DNA of 64,000 nt from assembly GCF_000346615.1 (NCBI RefSeq), contig NZ_ANNU01000006.1, forward strand, positions 62,001 to 126,000, given 5' to 3'. Positions 27,187 to 36,459 of this stretch are shown here, one piece after another (position 1 is the stretch's first letter; every line of letters starts with the position of its first letter). The position numbers and the translations under genes were made by a program. This DNA is from Nafulsella turpanensis ZLM-10. GTDB taxonomy: Bacteria > Bacteroidota > Bacteroidia > Cytophagales > Cyclobacteriaceae. A model generated the notes under the pieces. That model saw nothing but the letters and a program-made list of their open reading frames with translations, ran no database searches and was not told where the DNA came from.

Positions 27187-30100
27187 ATGCACCAGACAAA
27201 CAGCGCTTCAGGTGGTAAAAAAACGCCCGTTAGCCCACTACCCTTCCCGGGCTGGTGGCTCAGCGGCAGCGATGGGCTGATATACCCAAACCTGGCTTTC
27301 CAGGAGTATACAGGTGCAGATGCTCCCTTAACAGCTTCCCAGCTGCTTTCCTGTATCCACCCTGCTGATGCAGCTGAAGCAGCGCAACTATTCCAGCAAA
27401 GGCCTGAAAAACAGCAGACGGTTAATTATCGGCTAAAGAACCACAAAGGGCAGTACCGCTGGCACTCCCAAAGCTGGTCTGTCTCTCTCGCATCAGAGGG
27501 TGCCCCTGGAACAAATTACCTTGCTGTTTACCAGGACATACACGACCTATACAGCCGCGAGGCTTATTTTAAAAGCCGGTTTGAAGAGATATTCAATGAG
27601 TCCTTCCAGTTTACAGGCTTACTCGATACCGAAGGGCGCATGCTGGAAGCCAATAAATCGGCGCTTAATTTTTGTGGTTTTGAGTGGAAGGATGTGAAAG
27701 GACGTTTCTTTTGGGAAGCGGGCTGGTGGAAGAGCACTGAAGCCAATAACCGGCGCCTTCGCAAAGCGGTAATGCAGGCAGCCCGCGGTAACTTTGTCCG
27801 CTCCGAAGAAATTATTACCGACCGCAATGGAGAAGAGCTCTTTATTGATTTTTCCCTTAAACCCCTCTTCAACGAAAATGAGGAGGTCATGTTCCTGATT
27901 GCCGAAGGGCGCGATATCTCCGAGCTCCATCATACCCGAAATCAGCTCAAAGCTTCCGAAAGCAAGTGGCGCACCCTGGTAGAGAATACCCCCGATATTA
28001 TTGTCAGGCACAGCCCCTCCCTTCATTACCTGTTTATTAACCAGGCTATTGAAAGCCACACAGGCCTTTCGCCTGGCCATTTTATCGGTAAAAAGCCCGA
28101 AGAGGTTGCCCTCCCACAGGCCCAAAACCAGCGTTATGTGCAGGCCCTGCATAAAGCACTTGCAGAAAAAGAGCAGGTGGAGTATGCCGCTGATGTACAG
28201 ACCAGCAATGGCATAAAAGCCTTGTTTACGACCATTACGCCCGAACTAAATGAAGAGGATGAGGTAAAAAGCCTGCTGGTTGTTACCCGCGATATTTCTG
28301 AGCTAAAAGAAAAAGAAAAACAGCTGGCAGCCATAAACCAGGAGCTGAAGCTCAGCAATGTTAAATTGCGCAACATCCTGGATAGCACCAAAGATGCCAT
28401 CTGCTCGCGTGACAGAGATTTTCGCCTGCTGGCCTTTAATAAATCCTTCGCAAAGGAATATCAGCGAATATATGGTATACAGCCAGAACCGGGCCAGGAC
28501 CTGAAGGCAACGCTCTCTCACCTCCCGAATGAGCTGGAAAGCCTTCAGCAACTCTGGCATAGGGCTTTTAAAGGAGAAGCCTTCACTATTCTGCAGGAGC
28601 TGGGCGACCCCGGCATAAACCGCAATTATTATGAAATAACTTTCAACCCGATTTTTGATGAGCAGGGTCAGCAGATTGGTGCCACCATTGCATCAAGAGA
28701 TGTAAGCCGCGAAAGAAGGATAGAAAAGGAGCTGAAAGATGCCAGGGAATTTCTCATTTTAGCTGAAAACATCCCGCAGATTATCTTTACCACCGATCCG
28801 AATGGAGTGCCCGATTATCTCAACCAGGCTTTTTACGAGTATACCGGCTTATCCGGCCTTGAAATGGGCGGTCAGTTCGCTAGTCTCTTTATCCAGCCAG
28901 CAGACTTGGGACCCTTCCGCGCGCTGTGGGCCGATGCCGTAAAAAATACCGAAGGACTCCAGCAGGAAATCAGGATCCGCCACCACAGCGGAGAATACCG
29001 CTGGAATATCGTTCGCTTTATTCCCCTCATCAATGCCGAAGAGCAGGTATTTAAATGGATAGGCTCTGCCACGGATATCCATGAGGCCAAAATCAGTGAA
29101 GAACGCCAGCGAATGGCTGCCCAGGAGTTCCGCCAGCTGGCCAACTCTCTCCCCCAGATAATCTGGACGGCCACTGCCGAAGGAAAACCCGATTACCTGA
29201 ACCATAAGTGGTACGAGTATACAGGGCTGCCACAGAACCAGGAGGACGATTTTGACTGGCACCACAGAATCCATCCCGACGACCTGGAGCAGGCAGTGCA
29301 GGGATGGAAACATTCTGTCGAAACACAGGAAGAGTACCGCACAGAATATCGCATTCGTAACAAGGAAGGCGAATACCGCTGGTTCCTTGCCAAGGGCATT
29401 CCTTTATACAATGCAGAAGGAGAAATTATGAAATGGTTTGGCTCCTGTACCGATATTCATGACCAGAAACTGCAAAATAAGCGCCTCTGGCAGCAAAACC
29501 TGCAGCTGAACCAGATTAACCAGTACCTCGATAACTTCGTGCATACAGCTGCTCACGACCTGCGGGCTCCCATTGCCAATATGAAAGGCCTGCTAAGCCT
29601 GCTCGACCTTTCCATACCCGAAAAAGCAGAGAGAATCGTGGAGAACCTTAATATTTCGGCCGAGCGTATGGATACAACACTTCAGGGAATGATTCAGCTC
29701 ATCGAGGCCCAGAACCAGCAGGGCGATATTATGCGCGATATCGATATCGAAGAAGAATTCCTTTCCACCCTTAAAGATTTTAAGCCGGAGCTTTCAGCCG
29801 TCGATCATGCCATACATACTTCCTTCGAAGGCTGCCGGCATATTACCTTTGTTCGCCCCTACCTGCACAGCATTTTCCGCAATCTGCTTAGCAACTCCAT
29901 TAAATACCGAAAGGCAGAAGAACCCCTCCATATTCGCATGGAATGCACAAAAGAAGAAGGTTTTGTAGTAGTTACTTACCAGGATAATGGAATAGGCATT
30001 GATTTGGAGCGCTATGGCAAAAATCTGTTCCGCCCCTTCCGCCGCTTTACCAGCCAGGCCAGTGGAAAGGGAATTGGTATGCACATTGTAAAAAACATGC

Positions 30101-30228
30101 TGGTAAAAACAGGGGGAAAAATAAAGGTAGAAAGTAAGCCAGGCCAGGGCACTACCTTTTTGCTGTACCTCAAAAACCTTCCTGAAGCACCCGAGATAGA
30201 AGAAGAAGTAGCCGGGGAAGACTTTTAG
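27187..30228 (+). CDS. multi-PAS sensor histidine kinase
   Basis: A 1013-residue kinase with no predicted membrane segment: about six PAS/PAC modules (residues roughly 20-115, 130-250, 265-375, 390-510, 520-640, 645-765; PAC ends such as EYRWNIVRFIPLINAE and EYRWFLAKGIPLYNAEGEI), a dimerisation domain with phospho-acceptor His790 in TAAHDLRAPIANMKG, and a complete HATPase (N-box Asn899 in NLLSNSIKYR, DNGIGID near 933, GKGIGMHIVK). Cytoplasmic redox, ligand or light sensing through PAS is possible. No response regulator is adjacent, so it is an orphan. Its stop overlaps the convergent methyltransferase stop by 4 bp. Confidence 0.94.
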   Translation: MHQTNSASGGKKTPVSPLPFPGWWLSGSDGLIYPNLAFQEYTGADAPLTASQLLSCIHPADAAEAAQLFQQRPEKQQTVNYRLKNHKGQYRWHSQSWSVSLASEGAPGTNYLAVYQDIHDLYSREAYFKSRFEEIFNESFQFTGLLDTEGRMLEANKSALNFCGFEWKDVKGRFFWEAGWWKSTEANNRRLRKAVMQAARGNFVRSEEIITDRNGEELFIDFSLKPLFNENEEVMFLIAEGRDISELHHTRNQLKASESKWRTLVENTPDIIVRHSPSLHYLFINQAIESHTGLSPGHFIGKKPEEVALPQAQNQRYVQALHKALAEKEQVEYAADVQTSNGIKALFTTITPELNEEDEVKSLLVVTRDISELKEKEKQLAAINQELKLSNVKLRNILDSTKDAICSRDRDFRLLAFNKSFAKEYQRIYGIQPEPGQDLKATLSHLPNELESLQQLWHRAFKGEAFTILQELGDPGINRNYYEITFNPIFDEQGQQIGATIASRDVSRERRIEKELKDAREFLILAENIPQIIFTTDPNGVPDYLNQAFYEYTGLSGLEMGGQFASLFIQPADLGPFRALWADAVKNTEGLQQEIRIRHHSGEYRWNIVRFIPLINAEEQVFKWIGSATDIHEAKISEERQRMAAQEFRQLANSLPQIIWTATAEGKPDYLNHKWYEYTGLPQNQEDDFDWHHRIHPDDLEQAVQGWKHSVETQEEYRTEYRIRNKEGEYRWFLAKGIPLYNAEGEIMKWFGSCTDIHDQKLQNKRLWQQNLQLNQINQYLDNFVHTAAHDLRAPIANMKGLLSLLDLSIPEKAERIVENLNISAERMDTTLQGMIQLIEAQNQQGDIMRDIDIEEEFLSTLKDFKPELSAVDHAIHTSFEGCRHITFVRPYLHSIFRNLLSNSIKYRKAEEPLHIRMECTKEEGFVVVTYQDNGIGIDLERYGKNLFRPFRRFTSQASGKGIGMHIVKNMLVKTGGKIKVESKPGQGTTFLLYLKNLPEAPEIEEEVAGEDF

Positions 30229-30956
30229 TGCCCCACCAGCAACATCCAGCGGAAGGCCCATTTCCAGCGAAGCTGATAGCTCCTCAGCCCGGCCCGTGCA
30301 AGAATCTGTTGCCAGTCTTTTCGGGAGAAGGCCCGTAGTACCGATACCGGCGCATCGTGTTTTACCATGTAAGAGCGGCTGGCAAGTTGCGTAATGAGTT
30401 TAATGGAATGATAAGCGATCGGGTGCCGGTGTAAATCATTTACCACCAGCCCCAGACGTGCCTGCCCATGGAGGCTCTTCATCATTTTTACCAGCTGTTC
30501 GTCTGTAAAATGGTGAGTGAATAAAGTGCTGGTTACAATGTCGAACTTTCTGGCAGCAAAAGAATCCGAAAAAATATCGGCGACCAGATATTCAATTTCC
30601 GGCCAGGCGGCGGTATTCTTCCTGGCATATTCAATAATATTCGGATTCGCATCTACGCCGGTCAGGCGCACCGGAATTCCTTTCACCTTTGCCCACTTGG
30701 CCATCAGCAACAGCATATCCCCTCCGCCGCAACCAATGTCGGCGATTTCCAGCGGTTTATCGAACGTCTTTCCTTTTATCAGGCGCTCCAGTCCCTGCAG
30801 CGTTACGCTGTTGCCACCCAAGTACTGGTTAATTATTTTCAGCTCGCGCAGAGCCTGGTTCCAGTCGGGTCCTGTACCGCTAAGGTCGTCCATAATTTCG
30901 ATACGTTTGCTACGTTCAGCAAAAGAGGGAGCCCCAGGAATGAGAGAAAAGGACAT
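30225..30956 (-). CDS. class I SAM-dependent methyltransferase
   Basis: A 243-residue methyltransferase: motif I IADIGCGGGDMLLLMA (SAM binding), acidic end of beta-2 in LTGVDANPNIIEYA, then VADIFSDSF and the post-I motif DIVTSTLFTHHFTDEQL. It begins 17 bp after the type III polyketide synthase stop, so it is very probably co-transcribed and methylates the polyketide product, as in plant and bacterial CHS-like loci. O- versus C-methylation cannot be told. Its 3' end overlaps the kinase 3' end by 4 bp on the opposite strand. Confidence 0.9.
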   Translation of the reverse strand: MSFSLIPGAPSFAERSKRIEIMDDLSGTGPDWNQALRELKIINQYLGGNSVTLQGLERLIKGKTFDKPLEIADIGCGGGDMLLLMAKWAKVKGIPVRLTGVDANPNIIEYARKNTAAWPEIEYLVADIFSDSFAARKFDIVTSTLFTHHFTDEQLVKMMKSLHGQARLGLVVNDLHRHPIAYHSIKLITQLASRSYMVKHDAPVSVLRAFSRKDWQQILARAGLRSYQLRWKWAFRWMLLVGH

Positions 30957-30973
30957 TCGTTTAAGAGTTTAGA

Positions 30974-32080
30974 TTAAGCTTTAATGCGCAGCAACATGCT
31001 TTCGAGCGTAAGGCCGGGACCAAAGGCAAAGCTCACCACCGACTTACCATTATCGCTCCTCTTCATATCGCCCATCAGCGCTTTTAGCACAAAAAGTACC
31101 GTGGAGGAAGACATATTTCCATAGTTTTCAAGCACTTCGTAAGCATAGCGGTTGTCTTCTTTTTGCAGGCCCAGCGCCTGTTCAATGGAGCTTAAAATTC
31201 TTTTTCCTCCAGGGTGTACGGCGTAGTATACCTTGCCGCTCAACTGATTTTTAAAGGTATCCAGCAGCCGGTCGCTCAGCTTTTTAATTCCTCCCTTTAT
31301 AAAATCAGGGATGTAGGACGACAGGCGCATTTCAAAGCCCTGGTTACCGATGCGCCAGGCCATATCGTTGATACCTTCATAGGCAAGGTCGCAGTAAAAA
31401 TTTTCGAAGCTGAGCTGCAGGCAGTCCCGCTGCTCTGTTTCAACCAGGAGAGCTGCCGCTCCATCGCCAAAAATAGCGTTGGAGAGCAGGTTATCTTCAT
31501 CGGCTTTATTCTGGAAATGCAGCGTACAGAGCTCCACGCAAACGACCAGCACCTTACTTTTCGGCTCGGCCCGGCAAATATCATTGGCTACCTTAAGGGC
31601 GTTAAAGGCCGCATAGCAGCCCATAAAATTGATGGCCGTGCGGCGCACATTGCCGGGCAGCCCCAGCTGGCGTACAATTTCGATATCGATACCAGGGGCG
31701 TGCATACCTGTACAGCTTACCGTAACCAGGTGTGTAACCTCCTGTACATCAAATCCAGGCAGCTGACTAAGGCTGTTTTGTATCGCCTCCAGGCTTAGCT
31801 TAGTAGCCTCTTCGCCATACACCTGCATGCGGTCTTCGGTAGAGGGAAAAGGCTCCAGGTTCTCCGAATTAGGAAAAAAACTATAATTACCGTAGGACTT
31901 TGAATAGTCTTTCAACACCGAGTAGCGGCTCCGGATACCCGATAGCCGATAGAGGGCTTTTAGTTTTCGCCGTTCTTCATTACTGAGTGCCAGAGACTCC
32001 TCCATAAAACGAGCAGCATCCTGTTGGTCAACTTTATGAGGCGGGTTAGCCGTGCCTATGGCAGATATATAGGTTTTCAT
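30974..32080 (-). CDS. type III polyketide synthase (chalcone/stilbene synthase-like)
   Basis: A 368-residue homodimeric ketosynthase that extends an acyl-CoA starter with malonyl-CoA and cyclises it. The Cys-His-Asn triad is visible: Cys155 in INFMGCYAAFNAL, His in YYAVHPGGKRIL and Asn in LENYGNMSSSTVLF; the C-terminal GPGLTLESMLL is the family end signature. I start at MKTYISAIGTANPPH rather than 42 bp upstream, since that is the conserved N-terminus. Product type (alkylpyrone, alkylresorcinol, acylphloroglucinol) cannot be deduced. Forms an operon with the methyltransferase and diverges from ubiA 54 bp away. Confidence 0.94.
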   Translation of the reverse strand: MKTYISAIGTANPPHKVDQQDAARFMEESLALSNEERRKLKALYRLSGIRSRYSVLKDYSKSYGNYSFFPNSENLEPFPSTEDRMQVYGEEATKLSLEAIQNSLSQLPGFDVQEVTHLVTVSCTGMHAPGIDIEIVRQLGLPGNVRRTAINFMGCYAAFNALKVANDICRAEPKSKVLVVCVELCTLHFQNKADEDNLLSNAIFGDGAAALLVETEQRDCLQLSFENFYCDLAYEGINDMAWRIGNQGFEMRLSSYIPDFIKGGIKKLSDRLLDTFKNQLSGKVYYAVHPGGKRILSSIEQALGLQKEDNRYAYEVLENYGNMSSSTVLFVLKALMGDMKRSDNGKSVVSFAFGPGLTLESMLLRIKA

Positions 32081-32134
32081 ATCAAAATAAATGGTAAAAA
32101 AGTTAATATCTTGTTCAAACAAAAGGTTTAGGCT

Positions 32135-33010
32135 ATGCTCAAAAAATCGACCTTACTGCACCTGCGGCTTCCCTTTTCTTTTTACCTGATGCCGGTTTAC
32201 TTTTTTGCCCTCAGTGTGGCTGACCAGGTATCTATTATACCTGCATTGCTGATATTTGTTGCCTTGCACCTTTTCCTGTACCCGGCCAGTAATGCCTATA
32301 ACAGCTACTTCGACAAAGATGAGGAAAGTATAGGTGGCTTAAAGCATCCGCCTCCGGTGAGCCGGCAGCTATTGTATGCGGCTTTTCTGCTCGATGGCCT
32401 CGCCTGGCTTACGGGCTTGTTCATCAGCCTTCCCTTTGCGGTAATGGCAATTATGTACAGCCTGGTTTCACGTGCCTACAGTCATCCTTCCATCCGGCTT
32501 AAAAAATATCCGCTGGCCAGCTGGCTCGTTGCAGGCTTTTTCCAGGGCTTTTTTACTTTTATGATGGTGTGCGTAGGCCTGGGGAGCGGAGGAATTGAGG
32601 AAAGCCTGAAGACTCCTGTACTTATCCCTGCCTTTTTAAGCTCTATGCTGCTGTGGGGTTCTTATCCAATGACGCAGGTGTACCAGCACCGCGAGGATAG
32701 CCGCCGGGGCGATCGCACCCTTAGCCTTGTGTTAGGTATAAGGGGTACTTTTTATTTTACCGCCGCCTTTTTTACCCTGGCTATTGCCGGTTTTACCTTC
32801 TATTATATTACCTATTATTCCCTGCGTCAGGCGCTGCTTTTTCAACTGTTCCTGCTGCCTATGCCGGGCTATTTTATTTACTGGCTGATAAAGGTGCAGA
32901 AGAATATTTCCCTGGCCGACTTTAGCCATAGTATGCGGCTGAATACCATTTCTGCCTTTTGCCTGAACCTGTTCTTTTTGCTGTTCAGGTTCCTGGGGAA
33001 ACTCCCCTGA
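32135..33010 (+). CDS. UbiA family prenyltransferase
   Basis: A 291-residue polytopic inner-membrane enzyme of the UbiA superfamily, which joins a polyprenyl or similar group to an aromatic acceptor. The first Asp-rich motif is NAYNSYFDKDEES (N-terminal Asp of the usual NDxxD replaced by Tyr-Asn spacing, with DKDEE kept) and the second is YQHREDSRRGDRTLS, both for Mg-diphosphate binding; nine hydrophobic helices fit. Its position, diverging from a type III PKS gene with a shared 54-bp promoter region, suggests the PKS product as acceptor. That is inference; other UbiA roles exist. Confidence 0.9.
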   Translation: MLKKSTLLHLRLPFSFYLMPVYFFALSVADQVSIIPALLIFVALHLFLYPASNAYNSYFDKDEESIGGLKHPPPVSRQLLYAAFLLDGLAWLTGLFISLPFAVMAIMYSLVSRAYSHPSIRLKKYPLASWLVAGFFQGFFTFMMVCVGLGSGGIEESLKTPVLIPAFLSSMLLWGSYPMTQVYQHREDSRRGDRTLSLVLGIRGTFYFTAAFFTLAIAGFTFYYITYYSLRQALLFQLFLLPMPGYFIYWLIKVQKNISLADFSHSMRLNTISAFCLNLFFLLFRFLGKLP

Positions 33011-33019
33011 TACTGGCGT

Positions 33020-34618
33020 TTAGAGGGACGGCAAGTGTATGCGAATGGTAGTTCCCGCTCCTAGTTTACTTTCTATTTCCATATGACCCTGCAACCTTTC
33101 TATCGCCTGTTTTACTATGTACATGCCCAAACCCGAACCTTCAGACTTCTCTGTTGCTCAAAAAAACATCTTGCCAATGTCCTGCATAAACTGCTGGTCT
33201 ATTCCAATGCCATTATCTTCTATACAAATGGTAGCCTTATCGGGAAAAGTTTTAACCGTAACATGGATGTATGGCTGCTTTTTGGAAAAATCGGAATACT
33301 TGATGGCATTACCAATTAAGTTATTAAAGATAATGCGGAGCCGCAGTAAGTCGCTCTTGCATGGATATTCTTCACAATGACAATCAACCTTTATGGCTAT
33401 CTTACTGTAGTTGCTCAGGTAGTTAAGATTACTCAGGCTTTCCTCAATAATTGATTCCCAGTCTACCTTTTCAGCCTTTAACTCTCCCCTGCTGGTTTTT
33501 GCATAAGTGAGCATTGATTTTACAAAGTTATCCAGCTTTTCCACCCGGTTTTCCATATAGCCCAGGTATTCCGGTATCATCCGGGGATCTTTCTCTAACT
33601 TAGCCAGCGACAAAAGCCCCAGAATGGACGTAAGGGGGGAACGCAAATCGTGAGATGTTTTGTACATAATCTGGTCCAGCTCAAAGTTTCGGTCCGAAAG
33701 TTCGCTTAGCGTTTTGCGGAGTTCCTGCTTTTGATGCTTCAGGCGTTTATTGGTTGCTGCTACTTTTTCGCGCTCTTCCGCCAGTTCTTCATTCTGGGCT
33801 TCCAGCTCATGATTCAGTTTAATGGTTTCTTCTAATAAACCCTGAATAATTTCCTGCTGCTCTATTTCCTTTGTCAGGTCCAGCGCATAGCCCCCAATGG
33901 CATCAACCACCCCGTCTGCATTCCAGATGGGAAAGCGGGTAACAAAAAAGTGAAGCTTCCGGCCCTCCAGCAGGTGTACCTCATGAGAAAGATCGGCCTC
34001 GGCAGATTCTATCACCTTCCGGATTACCTCCTTTTGCTTTTTACAGGCCGCCGGGCTAAACACATTGTCGAGCGGTAAGCCCATTGTTTTTTGCCTGCCT
34101 ACATAGCTGTTAAAGGAGTCGTTGGATAATTGTACAACAAAATTTTTATCAATGATAAAAACCGGCATGGGAGCATACCTGAGAAAGGAGCGCAAGGAGC
34201 GAATAGTCGTCTTATATCGTTCTGTATCAGCCGCATCCGGGAGAGTAGTGGCTTCAAAAACCAGAACTGCCACACCCTTTACCCTACTTTCCTCACCCAG
34301 CAGGGGTAAAAAGTGAAGGTCGAAACGGTTTCCGGAAACTTTTCCTTCTTTGGTGAGAATGGGCTTTTCCTCCAGCATAAAAGAGTCGCCACTCAGGGCT
34401 TTTCGAAAGTACTCTTCTGCCTGCACCTCCTCCTCTAAAGGAAAGAAGTTAACCACCGGCTGGCCAATACAATCGCTGTTGCGAATACCTGTTATACTTT
34501 CCATACACAGGTTCCATTCGCGGATTAACAGGTCGTCGTCGAACACACATAGCCCTACTGCCTTGTTTGTGGAGAGGCTTTGGGCCAGGGCATGGCCACT
34601 GATAGTTAAGGCTTGCAT
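33020..34618 (-). pseudogene. PAS histidine kinase interrupted by an in-frame TGA
   Basis: From ATG 34618 the frame encodes two PAS modules (about residues 1-130 and 140-260), a coiled coil (AQNEELAEEREKVAATNKRL), the HisKA domain with His323 in TSHDLRSPLTSI and most of the HATPase (N-box NLIGNAIKYS, G1 DNGIGID), then meets TGA at 33158-33160 (codon 487) after GKMFF. In the same frame the domain simply continues: ATEKSEGSGLGMYIVK, HMEIESKLGAGTTIRIHLP and a TAA at 33020-33022, 9 bp from the convergent ubiA stop. The expected residue is Arg (MFFRATE), so CGA to TGA is the likely change. Without the G2 box the 486-residue form should lack kinase activity. Sequencing error or readthrough remain possible. 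Confidence 0.85.
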
Positions 34619-34856
34619 AGGGTCGTGGAATAGGATTAGGTTGAAAAAAGTTAACTGGAAACAGATATCCTACCCTGATAAGGCAAACAGCTTTTACTGC
34701 CACCTTCATTGCTAAATCACTGCTTATTACTCCCTTTCCTTCTCTGCTTTCCCTGAAGCATAATCCCTTTTATCTGCAGAAAGAAAATAAAATAATTGAA
34801 TCTATTCCTTGTATAATTCAACGGCATTTATAGTTTTATGTTCAAATTCAGTCAAT

Positions 34857-34890
34857 AAAAAGCCCTGCCAACCAATCAGGCTGCAGGGCT
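34857..34890 (-). terminator. terminator of the first sigma/toastrack operon
   Basis: AGCCCTGC (34861-34868) pairs with GCAGGGCT (34883-34890); on the minus strand the stem is followed by TTTTTA. It lies 25 bp after the last DUF4097 gene of operon 1. Confidence 0.75.
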
Positions 34891-34914
34891 CAGACGCGAA
34901 AAATTAAAGATTAA

Positions 34915-35625
34915 TTACTGTTTTCGAAGATAGATGTTGCTGCTGATGGTTTCCAGTTCCAGCAGCGGGCCTCCATCGCCTTTTTTGCCTTTAAGCTCGT
35001 AGCCAACCATTGGAGGTGTTTTTTCCTGGTTCAGGATGTCAAAATCCAGATTAGTATAGAGCTCGCCGGTAACCGACTGCAGATAAATATCGGCCTCCTG
35101 CTGTTGTGGCCAGCTAAAGTCGATAAAGCCGCTGATGGATTTAATCTGGTTATCGCCCTGCAGGCCTTCAGCCTCAACATTGGCACTAATGGTTTCCAGC
35201 TTCAGGTCTGCCCTCCGTGGTACTTTTAGCTCATATACAATGTCGGTGCAAGTAGTATAACCTTCCCCATCATCCTCTCTGTAGCTGGTTTGGGCGCCGG
35301 GGCAATCGGCTGCCCTGCCCTTTTTCAGCATCTCTTCGTTAAAGCTCGCCTCCAGCTGGATGGCGGCCTCACTTTCTTCCACCTCCAGCACCAGCGCCTC
35401 GTTGAGGGTATTGTTGTTGATGTTAACCGTCGCCACCAGGGCTACTTCATTCCTGTCCCAGCCACTTAGCTTGATGGTTTCTGCTATGGGCAGGTCCAGC
35501 TGAATTTGCTGCCCTTGCTGGTAAGGGATATTCTTCTTGATTACTTTTTGTTGTGCCTGTAGTCCTGCGCTCGTAAGCAGGAAGCACAGGAGCAAAAGCA
35601 ATTTATTTACTGCTGTCTTTTTCAT
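34915..35625 (-). CDS. secreted DUF4097 (toastrack) protein, operon 1, second copy
   Basis: A 236-residue exported protein with signal peptide ending GLQAQ and a right-handed repeat beta structure of the DUF4097/toastrack type: LSGWDRNEVALVATV, LKLETISANVEAEGLQG, IKSISGFIDFSW and YLQSVTGELYTNLDFD. The C-terminus LETISSNIYLRKQ matches the ends of the other three DUF4097 proteins nearby. An extra loop with Cys (CPGAQTS... TTC) may form a disulfide. It follows its paralogue by 3 bp. DUF4097 domains occur in envelope-stress systems (LiaX, PspC-linked proteins); I infer a periplasmic sensor or ligand role. Confidence 0.82.
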   Translation of the reverse strand: MKKTAVNKLLLLLCFLLTSAGLQAQQKVIKKNIPYQQGQQIQLDLPIAETIKLSGWDRNEVALVATVNINNNTLNEALVLEVEESEAAIQLEASFNEEMLKKGRAADCPGAQTSYREDDGEGYTTCTDIVYELKVPRRADLKLETISANVEAEGLQGDNQIKSISGFIDFSWPQQQEADIYLQSVTGELYTNLDFDILNQEKTPPMVGYELKGKKGDGGPLLELETISSNIYLRKQ

Positions 35626-35628
35626 GGC

Positions 35629-36402
35629 TTATTCTGCTTTTCTGAGGTAAATATTGCTGCTGATGGTTTTAATCCCGACTTCCGGACCACCGCCATTGGT
35701 GCTTCCTTCGATGGTTTGCCCGCCGCCCACCAGCCGCATTTCACCGTCTTCTTTTTCTCTTTTCAGCTTGATATCCATATCGGTATAAATTTCACCTGTA
35801 ACGGATTGCAGCACAAAATCGGCTTTGGCACCTTTGGGCATGGTTACATCCACATCGCTGGCAACAGTAGAAATCATGTTTACCGAATTAGGGGCTAAAG
35901 CGCTATAGATGATTTCAATTTCGCCGCTGGTGCTGTTGGCAATAATGGGCCCCTGCACACCGGTCAGGCGGATATCGGCATTTTTTGCCTGAACTTCCAC
36001 CTCATTCTTCATGTCCTGCACATTTATTTCCAGTCCATTCCAGTTGAGCTGCTCAACGCTGAGCCTGGCATTTTTAGGAAGCTTCAGAATATACTCCCCT
36101 CCCTGGTTAGAGGCTTCGCGAATCACTACATCACCCTTTTCTTCTGTAACCGATATACCAATTCCGGTATTATCCTGTGCGCTGTTATAGAGGGGGCGTA
36201 AACCGGCCGCTCTTTCCGGCGGTTTTTCATAGTCGAGGGCCGTAATTTTAATTTCTTTGCCGTCATAGCCTTCTACTTTTACTTCGCTTTTGTTTAGTAA
36301 AAGAATAATTCGCTGGTTATTGCCTAGAGCTTTGCTGTATTCCTGTGCATAGGCCGGCAGAAGAACCGCAAGTAAGCAACTTAAAATGAGTAATCGTTTC
36401 AT
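35629..36402 (-). CDS. secreted DUF4097 (toastrack) protein, operon 1, first copy
   Basis: A 257-residue exported protein with signal peptide ending LLPAYAQ. The domain opens with VKVEGYDGKEIKITALDYE, the same motif as in the operon 2 proteins (VKGYDGKEVVLRVEM, VEGYDGNTIQLVVER), has repeated strands (LTGVQGPIIANSTSGEIEI, LQSVTGEIYTDMDIKLKRE) and ends IKTISSNIYLRKAE. A Gly-rich loop (EGSTNGGGPEVG) precedes the terminal motif. It is encoded 57 bp after the HEAT-repeat gene. No catalytic residues are evident; a structural or sensory periplasmic role is inferred. Confidence 0.83.
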   Translation of the reverse strand: MKRLLILSCLLAVLLPAYAQEYSKALGNNQRIILLLNKSEVKVEGYDGKEIKITALDYEKPPERAAGLRPLYNSAQDNTGIGISVTEEKGDVVIREASNQGGEYILKLPKNARLSVEQLNWNGLEINVQDMKNEVEVQAKNADIRLTGVQGPIIANSTSGEIEIIYSALAPNSVNMISTVASDVDVTMPKGAKADFVLQSVTGEIYTDMDIKLKREKEDGEMRLVGGGQTIEGSTNGGGPEVGIKTISSNIYLRKAE

Positions 36403-36459
36403 ATGGTTTCGATAAAATTTTAGAACAAAGTATATAGTAGAACAGCTGTTTCTATTTCA

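Noticed and set aside
33158-33160. TGA in the kinase as a selenocysteine codon
   Set aside because: The expected residue is Arg, no catalytic role is known there, and I saw no SECIS-like hairpin directly after it; a CGA to TGA change is simpler.
33160-33166. T7/A7 run in the kinase as the cause of a frameshift
   Set aside because: The downstream conserved ATPase sequence is in the same frame as the upstream part, so the defect is a nonsense codon, not an indel.
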